A stretch of DNA of 64,000 nucleotides from Acidimicrobiia bacterium (lineage in GTDB: Bacteria; Actinomycetota; Acidimicrobiia; Acidimicrobiales; Aldehydirespiratoraceae). A program made the position numbers and the translations under genes. The DNA is taken from positions 45,194 to 109,193 of the forward strand of contig JAJEHD010000001.1 in the NCBI GenBank assembly GCA_022819505.1, written 5' to 3'. The notes under the pieces were generated by a model. It saw nothing but the letters and a program-made list of their open reading frames with translations. It was not told the DNA's origin and did no database searches. Below are positions 14,939-24,004 of this stretch, piece after piece (positions within the stretch are counted from its first letter, which is position 1; every line of letters starts with the position of its first letter).

Positions 14939-16690
14939 TCACGCTGGGGGGAGGACTCGTAGGCCTAGTTCTTGGAGGTGGGCGTCGGCTATGGGGCTGG
15001 GGGCGTCGGTCAGGGGGTCGGCCCCGGACTGGGTCTTGGGGAAGGCGATGACCTCGCGGATGTTCTCCTCCCCCACCAGCAGGGCGGCCAGCCGGTCCAG
15101 GCCAACTGCGAAGCCGGCGTGGGGCGGGGCGCCGTACCGGAAGGCGTCGAGCAGGAAGCCGAAACGCTCCTGGGCCTCGTCGGGCGCGATCCCGAGAACC
15201 TCGAAGATCCGCTGCTGGATCTCGCGGCGGTGGATCCTGACGCTGCCCGAGCCGAGCTCCCATCCGTTGAGCACCAGGTCGTAGGCCTGGCTTCTGATGC
15301 CGAGCAGGCGCTCGCCGTCGAGTGGCTGTCCCGACATAAGCAACGGCAGATCGTCGGTGTGGGGCATGGTGAACGGATGGTGCGACGGGATCGGTTCGCC
15401 CTCGGCGTTGAGCCCCTCGAACAGCGGGAAGTCGACCACCCACAGATAGTTGAAGCGGCCGTCGTTGACGGGCGGGCGGCCCAGCTCGAGGCGCAGCAGC
15501 CCCAGCACGTGGCGAACCAGCGGGCGCTCGTCGGCCACCAGGAACACCATGTCCCCGGGCCGGGCGCCGAGGGCCTCGATCACGCCTGCGCCCTCCTCCG
15601 AAGACAGGAACTTGGCCACGCCGGCGTCGAGGACTGAGCCGCCCTCCTCGGCGGCCACGACCCGCATCCAGGCCAGGCCCTTGGCCCCCCAGCGCTGGCA
15701 GGTGGCCACCAGCTCGTCGACCCGGCTGCGGGGCAGCGCCTCGGCGCCTCCTGTCAGGCAGATCCCCTTGACGCACGGGGCCTGGAACACCCGGGCCTGG
15801 GTGTCGGCGAAGACCGGGGTGAGCTCGGCCAACTCCATGCCGAAGCGGGTGTCGGGCTTGTCGGAACCGAATCGCTCCATGGCCTCGTGCCAGGTCATGC
15901 GATCGAACTGGCCGGGGTCGTGATCGGCTACTTCGATGGTGGCCTCGGCTACGGCCCGCGTCACGAAACCGAGCACATCGTCGCGGGTTGCGAACGACGC
16001 CTCCACGTCGAGCTGGGAGAACTCGAACTGGCGGTCGGCCCTCAGGTCCTCGTCGCGCAAGCAGCGGGCGATCTGGTAGTAGCGGTCGACGCCACCGACC
16101 ATGGTGAGCTGCTTGAAGATCTGCGGACTCTGGGGCAGGGCGTAGAACGAGCCAGGCTCCTTGCGGGACGGCACCACGAAGTCGCGGGCCCCCTCGGGGG
16201 TGGAGGCGATCAGCATCGGGGTCTCGACCTCTACGAACCCTTGAGTGTCCATGGCCCGACGGATGGCCCGGTTGACGGCGGCCCGGGCCCGCAAGTTTCG
16301 CTGCATGCGGGGCTTGCGCAGGTCCACGTAGCGGTGGCGCAGGCGCAGCGTCTCGTCCACATCGGTGCGCTCGTCGAGGGGGAACGGCGGCGGCTCAGCC
16401 CTCGACAGCAGCTCGACCTCGCAGTCCTGGAGCTCGATCTCGCCGGTGGCCAGCGCCGGGTTGGCGGTGCCCTCGGGCCGCAGCCTGACGGTGCCGGTTA
16501 TGCGCACGACGTATTCCGAGCGCAGGTCGCGGGCCCCGTCCACCACGCACTGGAGCACGCCAGTGTGATCGCGCAGGTCGATGAAGGCGAGGTGCTCGCT
16601 GTGCTCACGGCGGCGGTCCACCCAGCCGCAGACCGTCACGGCGCGGCCCGCGTCGCCGGATCCGAGACGGCCGCACAGATCGGTCCGCAT
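14939..16690 (-). CDS. aspS: Aspartyl-tRNA synthetase (bacterial type)
   Basis: A 583-aa class IIb synthetase. The N-terminal OB-fold carries VTVCGWVDRRREHSEHLAFIDLRDHTG, motif 2 is YYQIARCLRDEDLRADRQFEFSQLD region, a GAD insertion domain follows (about residues 290-400), and motif 3 is in GFAVGLDRLAALLVG. Length fits the bacterial type. Whether it is discriminating or also charges tRNA-Asn cannot be read here. ATG 16690 follows a GAGGG about 9 nt upstream; a GTG overlapping the hisS stop is an alternative start. Confidence 0.95.
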   Translation of the reverse strand: MRTDLCGRLGSGDAGRAVTVCGWVDRRREHSEHLAFIDLRDHTGVLQCVVDGARDLRSEYVVRITGTVRLRPEGTANPALATGEIELQDCEVELLSRAEPPPFPLDERTDVDETLRLRHRYVDLRKPRMQRNLRARAAVNRAIRRAMDTQGFVEVETPMLIASTPEGARDFVVPSRKEPGSFYALPQSPQIFKQLTMVGGVDRYYQIARCLRDEDLRADRQFEFSQLDVEASFATRDDVLGFVTRAVAEATIEVADHDPGQFDRMTWHEAMERFGSDKPDTRFGMELAELTPVFADTQARVFQAPCVKGICLTGGAEALPRSRVDELVATCQRWGAKGLAWMRVVAAEEGGSVLDAGVAKFLSSEEGAGVIEALGARPGDMVFLVADERPLVRHVLGLLRLELGRPPVNDGRFNYLWVVDFPLFEGLNAEGEPIPSHHPFTMPHTDDLPLLMSGQPLDGERLLGIRSQAYDLVLNGWELGSGSVRIHRREIQQRIFEVLGIAPDEAQERFGFLLDAFRYGAPPHAGFAVGLDRLAALLVGEENIREVIAFPKTQSGADPLTDAPSPIADAHLQELGLRVLPPA

Positions 16691-16710
16691 GGCCGTGCCC
16701 TCGCTCCCGG

Positions 16711-17988
16711 TCACGACGCCGCTCCGGCCAGCATCTCGGTGACGGTCGACACGACCTCGGACTCGGGCACCTGGCGCTGGCCGCCGCCGGGGCGCATGTC
16801 GCGCACGGTGGCTGCGCCCGCGGCCTGCTCGTCGGGGCCGACGATGACCGCCACCGCGGCCCCGGAGCGATCGGCCCGCTTCATTTGGGCCTTCATGGAA
16901 CGGCCGTCGAAGGCCCGGTCCACGCCCAGGCCGGCCTGACGGAGCCGGTCGCACAGAACCACTGCGCTGCGTCCACCGGCGACGTCCACCACGAACACCT
17001 GCACCGGCGGCGAAGCCCCGCCGAAGGCCTCCTCGGCGTCGCAGGCCAGCAGGATGCGGTCGACGCCCAGGGCGAAGCCGATTCCGGGCGTCGCGGGCCC
17101 GCCCAACTCCTCCACCAGCCCGTCGTAGCGCCCGCCGCCGCCCACCGCGTTCTGGGCGGTGTCGAGCGCGTCGGCCACGAACTCGAAGGTGGTGCGGGTG
17201 TAGTAGTCGAGCCCGCGTACCAGGCGGGGCGACACCTCGTAGGCCGCGCCGAGGCTGTCGAGTCCGGCGGTGACCGCCTCAAAATGCTCGGCGGAGGCCC
17301 CCGAGAGGAAGTCGGCCATGACGGGCGCCGCCGCGATCACGGGCTGGTCCTGCTCGCGCTTGGAGTCGAGCACCCGCAACGGGTTGCGCTCCAGAGTGAG
17401 GCGGGACTGCTCGGAGAGCTCACCCCGCCGGCTCTGGAGGTAGGCGGCCAGCGCGGCGTCGTAGGCCGGGCGGCTCGCAGCATCTCCGAGGCTGTTGATC
17501 TGCAGGCGCACCTGCCTCATGCCGAGGGCCTCGTAGAAGCGCACGCCGAGGCCGATCACCTCCACGTCGGCGTGGGGGTCGTCGGTGCCGAGAGTCTCCA
17601 CACCGACCTGCTCGAACTGCCGGTAGCGGCCTGCCTGGGGCCGCTCGTAGCGGAACTGGGGGCCGGAGTACCAGATCTTCCAGGGCACCGTCGGCCGGTG
17701 CTCGGCGAACGCCCGGCAGACGCTGGCGGTCAGCTCGGGGCGAAGGGCGAGGTGCCGGGGCGGGTCTCCCTTGTCGAAGAACTCGAACAGCTCCTTGGTG
17801 ACGACATCGTTGTTCGCGCCGAGACGCTGGAACACTCCCAGTTCCTCGAAGATGGGCGACTCCAGCAGCTCGAAGCCGCTGCGGTCGGCCAGATCGGCGA
17901 ACACGGACACCAACCGCCGCCGCCGGACCGACTCGGGCGGCAGGAGGTCGCGGGTGCCCACAGGGGCGCGGAACAAGGGCTGGGCCAC
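16711..17988 (-). CDS. hisS: Histidyl-tRNA synthetase
   Basis: A 425-aa class II synthetase. The N-terminus APVGTRDLLPPES, motif 2 (FRYERPQAGRYRQFEQVGVE), the histidine-A motif RGLDYYTRTTFEF, and motif 3 (GIGFALGVDRILLA) are all present, with the anticodon-binding domain at the C-terminus. GTG 17988 gives the conserved start; the frame stays open to 18198, but that extension would overlap the divergent gene at 18097. It is followed closely by aspS, the usual pair. The 108-bp gap on its 5-prime side separates it from the inserted island. Confidence 0.94.
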   Translation of the reverse strand: MAQPLFRAPVGTRDLLPPESVRRRRLVSVFADLADRSGFELLESPIFEELGVFQRLGANNDVVTKELFEFFDKGDPPRHLALRPELTASVCRAFAEHRPTVPWKIWYSGPQFRYERPQAGRYRQFEQVGVETLGTDDPHADVEVIGLGVRFYEALGMRQVRLQINSLGDAASRPAYDAALAAYLQSRRGELSEQSRLTLERNPLRVLDSKREQDQPVIAAAPVMADFLSGASAEHFEAVTAGLDSLGAAYEVSPRLVRGLDYYTRTTFEFVADALDTAQNAVGGGGRYDGLVEELGGPATPGIGFALGVDRILLACDAEEAFGGASPPVQVFVVDVAGGRSAVVLCDRLRQAGLGVDRAFDGRSMKAQMKRADRSGAAVAVIVGPDEQAAGAATVRDMRPGGGQRQVPESEVVSTVTEMLAGAAS

Positions 17989-18096
17989 GACCCCCGAGGC
18001 TACCGCCGCCCTGCTACTCGCCAGAGCAGCCCACCCAACCTTTGGTTGATGCGGCAACGAAGATTGTGGCGCTCCCGCGGACACTACGGTGGCTCC

Positions 18097-19092
18097 ATGG
18101 ACAACGGAACTCACTTTGTTCAGTTCGTTCACCCGGGCGGAGAGCATCGGCCCGACGCGGACAGCTTCAAGGACTGGATTGCGCTGGACACGCCCCATGC
18201 GCGCAAGTTCATGCAGTTGCAGGGCAGGTGGGTAGAGCGCGACGGCAGCGCGCGCAGTGGAGACCTCTACGCGTGGGGCGAGTGGGAGGCCCAGTCGGAA
18301 CTACTGCGCCCGCTCGGCGGGAATCTCAGGGACGGGTATCCGCACTATCTCTGGCGGCCGTACTACACCGTTCCAGCCGATGGCCGCTTCGACGGACTGC
18401 GCAACACAGATCCGTTCGTCTTCGGCGGGCGGTTCCTGTACTCGAACTGCCAACAGCCCGCTAGGCCGGGTTTAAGGGGCCTCGCCCGCGGCTCGGTGAT
18501 CGCGTTCGGAAGCTACAAGGCAGGCCAGTGGATTCTCGACACTGTGTTCGTCGTCGCCGGGTCAGTCCCCTACACCGCCTCGCAGGCAGACCGGGATCTG
18601 GAGGACCCGGCGCCTGAGGTAGAGGTTCCAGAGGCATTCTTGGACGTCACCGCTGCACCGCTCGCGTCCGAAGGCTGGGACGGGGAGCTTCGCTTCTACT
18701 GGGGAGCCACGCCCGACGACCCCGTTGACAGCATGTACAGCTTCTTCCCCGCCAGCCCGGCTGATGATGGTCCCGGATTTGCCCGCCCGGCCATCGAACT
18801 CAATAGCGACTACTTCACCAAGGCGCTATCGCAGAATCACAGGCGCGAGCCAGCGTCGCTCCAGACCCTCAGCAGCCTCTGGAGGTCACTCGTCGCGCAG
18901 GTGTACGACGCAGACCTCGCCCTGGGCGTCCATGCCGCGCCCCCGCCCTGCGAAGGAACTGCGCCGCCCACAACCAGCAGGTATCGCGCCGCGGCAGCCG
19001 CGTTGAACGCCCAGTCCATAAACTCCTGCCGAAAGCCGGGCTGCTCCCCCACGACAAAGCCACCGCAGCGGCCGCGACCCCGCTGCGTGTAG
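18097..19092 (+). CDS. Unrecognised 331-aa protein at the edge of a restriction-modification island
   Basis: I do not recognise the family. The protein starts MDNGTHFVQFVHPGGEH and has a compact, aromatic-rich N-terminal half (repeated Trp and Tyr, for example YAWGEWEAQ, PHYLWRPYY, DPFVFGGRFLYSNCQQ), a central GSVIAFGS to WILDTVFVVAG segment of alternating hydrophobic strands, and a proline/arginine-rich tail ending at a cysteine. No signal peptide or transmembrane segment is visible. It is divergent from hisS, on the same strand as the methyltransferase and nuclease genes downstream, and 0.6 kb from them. A defence-related or nucleic-acid-modification role is possible from context only. Confidence 0.6.
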   Translation: MDNGTHFVQFVHPGGEHRPDADSFKDWIALDTPHARKFMQLQGRWVERDGSARSGDLYAWGEWEAQSELLRPLGGNLRDGYPHYLWRPYYTVPADGRFDGLRNTDPFVFGGRFLYSNCQQPARPGLRGLARGSVIAFGSYKAGQWILDTVFVVAGSVPYTASQADRDLEDPAPEVEVPEAFLDVTAAPLASEGWDGELRFYWGATPDDPVDSMYSFFPASPADDGPGFARPAIELNSDYFTKALSQNHRREPASLQTLSSLWRSLVAQVYDADLALGVHAAPPPCEGTAPPTTSRYRAAAAALNAQSINSCRKPGCSPTTKPPQRPRPRCV

Positions 19093-19122
19093 GACGAGCA
19101 GTCGGCTAGCGGGACGCCTCGA

Positions 19123-19465
19123 CTACTGCTTGGTCAGAACCTCTAGGTCGCTCGCGGAGTATCCGAAGACTTCCAGCATCTTCCTGCACTTCTTGAGTGT
19201 GTCTTCCGCTGAGAGGTTTGTCTCGACCCACATTCCCGACGACGCGATCTGCCCGGCCGTGGTCAGGTCCGCAAGGTCTGATGAAACGAACGGGCGCTTC
19301 CGACCCGCCATGGCCTTCGCTCGTTCCAAGAAGTCATGCGGATGGCGCTGATAGACCGCTTCGGCGACACAGAATCGGCAGCAGCACTCGAATCTTCGCT
19401 GCCTCCTCGTTGGCGGGCGGGCGAGGCATCGCCGCAATCCGCTCCACCGTCTCCCTGAGCCCCAT
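19123..19465 (-). pseudogene. Small hypothetical gene split by a probable frameshift
   Basis: Two minus-strand frames look like parts of one protein. The first, from ATG 19465, reads MGLRETVERIAAMPRPPANE and on to EEAAK. Near 19390-19397 the sense continues in another frame as FECCCRFCVAEAVYQ, then DFLERAKAMAGRKRP, and ends EVFGYSASDLEVLTKQ at 19123. A one-base indel joins them. The downstream piece has a CCC-x2-C cysteine cluster that could bind metal. If the frameshift is a sequencing error the gene is intact and about 114 aa; otherwise a 104-aa frame or the shorter one from the internal ATG may still be made. Family not recognised. Confidence 0.4.
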
Positions 19466-19715
19466 CGGCCTCCTGCCTCTGCCTGCGAGTCCGAGAGACA
19501 AGGCTACCGACCCTGCGGGTGCCAAGTCGCCCGACACGGTCAAGGCCGAAACTGCCAGCACGCTCATCGGCCCGTGCCAGCGCTGGAGGCAGGAGGCTGC
19601 GAGCGCCCATTGACAGGAACAGGCGTGGTCTCGATTCGGAGCAAGGAAGTCGCTGCTCCGCTCGCGCGAAGAGGGTTCCCCGGCACTGTCATATGTGTCC
19701 GCTACTGTCGGCCTC

Positions 19716-20645
19716 ATGGAGTCGACAGACGCTTACGGAAGTCGTCCGGACGTCCCGGCGGACCCGGACGCTGTGCTGTCGCGACTCCTGGAGGAGTCGG
19801 TCGTGTGGGGCGATGCCGCGGAGTGGCTGCCGGCCCTGCCTGAGGCGAGCGTCGACCTGTTCTTCACATCGCCGCCCTACGCGGACGCCCGCTCGTACTC
19901 GGAGATTCACCCGGATCACTACGTCGAGTGGTTCCTGCCCTTCGCCGCCGCGATGCTCGACGCGGCAGCCGAGTCCGGGTCGTTCGTGTTGAACATCAAG
20001 AACCGCGTCGCGAACGCTGGTCCCCTCCGCGGGCAGCGACACCCCTACGTGTACGAGTTGGTGCTGGGCATTCAGCGCATGGGCTGGCGCTGGATCGAGA
20101 CCTACATCTGGTCGAAGCCCAACGCCATCCCCGGCCGTTTCGGACCGCGCACCAAGGACAGCTTCGAGTACGTCTACCACTTCGCCAAGGGCGCCAAGCC
20201 CTGTTTCGATCTCGACGCCGTGCGGGTTCCGTACAAGGCGGACAACGCCGAGATCAACCGCCGCCGTCTCGACGGCAACGGACGCCGCAACACCGAGGCC
20301 GGTTTCGGACGCGACCGGCGCAAGACTTATGAGAAGGGCGGCGCCGATCCGGGAAACGTCATCGAGGTTTGCCAGACGTACAACCAGCACAAGGGCCCCG
20401 CTGGCCAGCACACCGCGGTGATGCCTGAAGGGCTAGCGGCGTTCTTCGTCAAGGCCGCCTGCCCACCGGACGGCTTGGTGATCGATCCCTTCGCAGGGTC
20501 GGGAACAACGGTCGTCGTCGGTCGTCGACACCAGCGGCGAGCCGCAGGCATCGAACTACACCGCGACTACGTCGAGGTGTCCCGTAGCCGCATCGCCGCC
20601 GATGAGGCAGATGATCCCCAAGGGCAGTTGAGTGTCGCTGTCTGA
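19716..20645 (+). CDS. DNA methyltransferase (N4-cytosine/N6-adenine, beta type)
   Basis: A 309-aa S-adenosylmethionine-dependent amino-methyltransferase. The catalytic motif IV TSPPY is at residues 51-55 and the SAM-binding motif I DPFAGSGTT at 257-265; catalytic-before-SAM order defines the beta class. The SPPY form is typical of N4-cytosine enzymes though N6-adenine is not excluded. The middle part (WSKPNAIPGRFGPRTKDSFEYVYHFAK) is the usual core of this family, and the target-recognition region lies between. ATG 19716 is preferred; a GTG at 19695 is in frame. It overlaps the nuclease gene by 14 bp, so the two form a compact restriction-modification operon. Confidence 0.9.
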   Translation: MESTDAYGSRPDVPADPDAVLSRLLEESVVWGDAAEWLPALPEASVDLFFTSPPYADARSYSEIHPDHYVEWFLPFAAAMLDAAAESGSFVLNIKNRVANAGPLRGQRHPYVYELVLGIQRMGWRWIETYIWSKPNAIPGRFGPRTKDSFEYVYHFAKGAKPCFDLDAVRVPYKADNAEINRRRLDGNGRRNTEAGFGRDRRKTYEKGGADPGNVIEVCQTYNQHKGPAGQHTAVMPEGLAAFFVKAACPPDGLVIDPFAGSGTTVVVGRRHQRRAAGIELHRDYVEVSRSRIAADEADDPQGQLSVAV

Positions 20646-21756
20646 CGACGAACAGGCGATTCTCGAGCAAGCGGGAGGTAACCCCAATCCCGTTGATCGA
20701 CAACGAGCCGTTGGCATCTACTTGGCGAAGTCCGGCCCAGATCCGGTGCAGGCCGGGAATCTGCTGGTAACGGGCTTCCTCGCCCACACTCGCCCTTCGT
20801 TCCACCTGATACCCAAGGGCGACTCGATGGCCGACGAGGCGAGCTTCGCCGACGCGTACGTAGCGTTGGCCGACGGCACCGAGAACTTCTTGCGCCCGGA
20901 TGCTCAATCACTGGCCGAGGTTCTACGGCACACGCCTGCAGCGCTCGCGCCGCTGCGGATGATCGTGGGGCTGACCTACAACGAGCTCGCGGTCGCCATC
21001 ACGCTCGCGGATGCAGGGGCACGCTCCAGTGGAGAGTCCCTCAAGAAGTTCGAGCGAAACCCTCCCCCCGAGCAAGCGTCAGAGAGGCACGACCAGCTAG
21101 CCGCGAAGATCGCCCAGGCAGTTACCGCGGCCATGCGGCGGGAGATCCTGACGGTCCCACCAAGCGCCGAGGCGTATTTCCATTCCAAACTGGATAAGCG
21201 CGACACACGAGCGGGCTGGTCGAGCGTTCAGGCGGACGCAGGCGGAGTGCCGTACTCAGCGCTGCTCTACCAGCGCTACGTTGGAGGAGTCTGGAGGCAG
21301 GTTCAAGACGCCTACTCAGAGGTGAAGGGCGACGCCATCCTCGAGTTTCCGCTGCGAGACTTGCTCGACGAGCACGGCATCCCCTATCACCACACAAGAC
21401 CTGGTGCGTCGGGCGCCCAAGAGACCGCTGAACGGTACGGCATGTCACCCGGACCTGACTTCGTCATACCGGACGAGTCCCCGACACTCGTGGTCGAGTC
21501 GAAGGTCGGAGAGGACGGCGGGACCGTCCGGGACAAAGCTGCTCGTATCAAGAGCATGACCAGCGCAGCCGACGCGCGAGGACTCAAGGCATGCGCAGTC
21601 GTTGACGGCAAGGGCTGGACCGAGCGCACAGCGGCCCTCCTAGAGGTTGTGATCGCGACCCAGGGGCGCACTTACACACTGTCGACACTCGATCAGATCC
21701 TCCAACTGCCTGAGATTCAGACGGTATCCCACGAACTGCGGCCGTACTGGGGCTAA
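20632..21756 (+). CDS. Type II-like restriction endonuclease, PD-(D/E)XK fold
   Basis: A 374-aa protein. The C-terminal third has a clear PD-(D/E)XK active site: Asp276 in GPDFVIP, then Glu289 and Lys291 in VVESKVGEDGG, followed by a helix with DKAARIKSM. The N-terminal part is helical and could hold the DNA-recognition or dimerisation elements. The start is GTG 20632, inside the end of the methyltransferase gene, which points to translational coupling. It would cut DNA not modified by that methyltransferase; the target site cannot be read from sequence. It ends only 5 bp from the relA stop, so the island fits tightly between housekeeping genes. Confidence 0.82.
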   Translation: MSLSDDEQAILEQAGGNPNPVDRQRAVGIYLAKSGPDPVQAGNLLVTGFLAHTRPSFHLIPKGDSMADEASFADAYVALADGTENFLRPDAQSLAEVLRHTPAALAPLRMIVGLTYNELAVAITLADAGARSSGESLKKFERNPPPEQASERHDQLAAKIAQAVTAAMRREILTVPPSAEAYFHSKLDKRDTRAGWSSVQADAGGVPYSALLYQRYVGGVWRQVQDAYSEVKGDAILEFPLRDLLDEHGIPYHHTRPGASGAQETAERYGMSPGPDFVIPDESPTLVVESKVGEDGGTVRDKAARIKSMTSAADARGLKACAVVDGKGWTERTAALLEVVIATQGRTYTLSTLDQILQLPEIQTVSHELRPYWG

Positions 21757-21761
21757 CTGGA

Positions 21762-23996
21762 TCAGCCGTTGCGGCCGGGGAGGACTCGGTAGGCCTCGAA
21801 GACGGCCTCTAGGGCCAGCACGCTCGACAGCACCGAGTCGAGCTGGGACAGGTCGGCCAGCTCGAACTCGAAGTCCATGCGGGCGATGAAATCGTCGCCG
21901 GTCTCGGCCCGCGCGCTGATGATGCTGAGACGATGCTCGGCGAGCACATCAGTCACATCGCGCAGCAGGCCGGGACGGTCCAGCGCGTGCACCGAGATGG
22001 TCGTCGAGAACCGTCCCGCGAAGTCGGCGTCCCACTCCACCTCGATCAACCGGTCGGTCTGACCCTCCGCCAGCCCGATGGCGTTGACACAGTCGGCCCG
22101 GTGCACCGAAACCCCCCGGCCCCGGGTCACGAAACCCATGATCTCGTCGGGCGGCACCGGCGCGCAGCACTGCGACAACCGGATCAGGATGTCGTCGAGA
22201 CCCTCCACGTGCACGCCCACATCGGCGTCGCTGCGCCGCTGCCCCGCCCGGCGACGGGCCGTGGTGGGCAAGCGGTCCCGCTCGGCCTGCTCGTTGGAGT
22301 CGTCGTCGCCCCGCAGCGCACGCGCGAAGCGGCCGGCCACCGACGACGCCGACTGATGGCCCTCCCCGATGGCCAGGAACAGCAGGTCGGTGGAGCTGTA
22401 GTTGAGCTCCTCGGCAACGGTGTCCAGCAGCTTGTCCTTCAGCAGGCGCTGGGCGGGCAGGCCCTCCCGCCGCAGGGCCTGGATCAGGTCGTCGCGGCCG
22501 TGCTCGATGGCGTCGGCCCGGCGCTCGCGTGAGTACCACTGCTTGATCTTGTTGGCCGCCCGTCGGCTGGCCACGAACTTGAGCCAGTCCCGGCTCGGCC
22601 CCGCGCCCTCGGTGCGGGTGGTGAAGATCTCCACCACGTCGCCCGACAGCAGGCGGCTGTCCAGAGCCACCAGCCGGCCGTTCACCTTGGCGCCCACACA
22701 AGCGTGGCCCACATCGGTGTGGATGCTGTAGGCGAAGTCGACCGGCGTGGCCCCCACCGGCAACTCGATCACCTTGCCCTGGGGCGTGAACACGTACACC
22801 TCGTCGGTGTCCAGCTCGATCTTGAGGTTGGACATGAACTCGGCCGGGTCCGACGTCTCGGACTGCCAGTCGACGATGCGCGACAGCCAGGCCATCTCCT
22901 GCGACGGCGAGTCGTCCTTGTACTCCCAGTGGGCGGCCACGCCGTGCTCGGCCCGGTCGTGCATCTGGCGGGTGCGGATCTGCACCTCCAGCGTCTTGCC
23001 CGCAGGGCCCACCACCGTCGTGTGCAGCGACTGGTAGAGGTTGAACTTCGGCATGGCGATGTAGTCCTTGAACCGGCCCTGGACCGGTCGCCAGGTGGCG
23101 TGGATCGAGCCCAGCGCGGCGTAGCAGTCCCGCACCGAGCCCACCAGCACGCGGATCCCGATGAGGTCGAAGATCTCCTCGAAAGACCGGCCCTTGACCA
23201 CCATCTTCTCGTAGATCGACCACAGGTGCTTGGGCCGTCCGGTCACCTCGGCCTTGATCCCCAACTCGGCCAGGCGGGACTCCACGTCGCCCAGCACCTG
23301 CTCCAGGTAGATGTCGCGCTCGGGTGCCCGCTGCTGCACCATCTGGTCGATCTCGGCGTAGCGCCGGGGCTCCAGCGCGGCGAAGGCGAGGTCCTCCAGC
23401 TGCTGCTTGACGTCCTGCATCCCGAGGCGGTGGGCCAGCGGCGCGTACACATCGAGGGTCTCCCGGGCGATGTAGTCCTGCTTGAACGCGGGCAGCACCG
23501 CCACGGTGCGCAGGTTGTGCAGCCGGTCGGCCAGCTTGATGATCAACACCCGCAGGTCCCGGGCTATGGCCACGATCATCTTGCGCACCGAGGCGGCCTG
23601 CTGCTGCTCGCGGGTGTCGTACTGGACCCGGTCGAGCTTGGTGACGCCGTCGACTATGCGGGCCACATCCGCGCCGAAATCCGCCTCGATCACGGCCAGG
23701 GCGACATCGGTGTCCTCCACCGCGTCGTGCAGCAGCGATGCGGCGATGGTGACGTCGTCGAGCCCGAGCCGGGCCACGATGGCGGCCACGGCCACCGGGT
23801 GGCGTATGTAGGGCTCCCCCGACAGGCGCATCTGACCCTCATGGGCTTTGGCCGCCACGTCGAAGGCCCGGACTATCAGGTCACCCGAACCGTCGCGGTG
23901 GCGCTGGCGGTAGACCTCCAGCAGCGGAGCGATCTCGGCAGCTGCCGGCCTCCGGGCTCCACGGCGCCAAGGCAGGACCCGGGTGACGGTGGCCAT
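21762..23996 (-). CDS. rel: Bifunctional (p)ppGpp synthetase/hydrolase Rel
   Basis: A 744-aa stringent-response enzyme. The N-terminal HD hydrolase domain is intact (His90, Asp91, Glu94 and Asp95 in LLHDAVEDTD). The synthetase domain has GRFKDYIAMPKFNLYQSLH; the RFKD form (R-x-K-D) is typical of bifunctional Rel/SpoT rather than mono-functional RelA. The TGS domain (VFTPQGKVIELPVGATPVDFAY), a helical/zinc-finger region and the C-terminal ACT domain (TTISVHALDRPGLLRDV) follow in order. ATG 23996 is 8 bp after the secF stop. The usual apt gene between secF and relA is absent. Confidence 0.96.
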   Translation of the reverse strand: MATVTRVLPWRRGARRPAAAEIAPLLEVYRQRHRDGSGDLIVRAFDVAAKAHEGQMRLSGEPYIRHPVAVAAIVARLGLDDVTIAASLLHDAVEDTDVALAVIEADFGADVARIVDGVTKLDRVQYDTREQQQAASVRKMIVAIARDLRVLIIKLADRLHNLRTVAVLPAFKQDYIARETLDVYAPLAHRLGMQDVKQQLEDLAFAALEPRRYAEIDQMVQQRAPERDIYLEQVLGDVESRLAELGIKAEVTGRPKHLWSIYEKMVVKGRSFEEIFDLIGIRVLVGSVRDCYAALGSIHATWRPVQGRFKDYIAMPKFNLYQSLHTTVVGPAGKTLEVQIRTRQMHDRAEHGVAAHWEYKDDSPSQEMAWLSRIVDWQSETSDPAEFMSNLKIELDTDEVYVFTPQGKVIELPVGATPVDFAYSIHTDVGHACVGAKVNGRLVALDSRLLSGDVVEIFTTRTEGAGPSRDWLKFVASRRAANKIKQWYSRERRADAIEHGRDDLIQALRREGLPAQRLLKDKLLDTVAEELNYSSTDLLFLAIGEGHQSASSVAGRFARALRGDDDSNEQAERDRLPTTARRRAGQRRSDADVGVHVEGLDDILIRLSQCCAPVPPDEIMGFVTRGRGVSVHRADCVNAIGLAEGQTDRLIEVEWDADFAGRFSTTISVHALDRPGLLRDVTDVLAEHRLSIISARAETGDDFIARMDFEFELADLSQLDSVLSSVLALEAVFEAYRVLPGRNG

Positions 23997-24004
23997 TCAG
24001 GCCC

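Noticed and set aside
16885..19092. Long upstream extension (735 codons) of the 331-aa island protein
   Set aside because: The added part runs antisense to hisS. The ATG at 18097 begins the non-shadow part.
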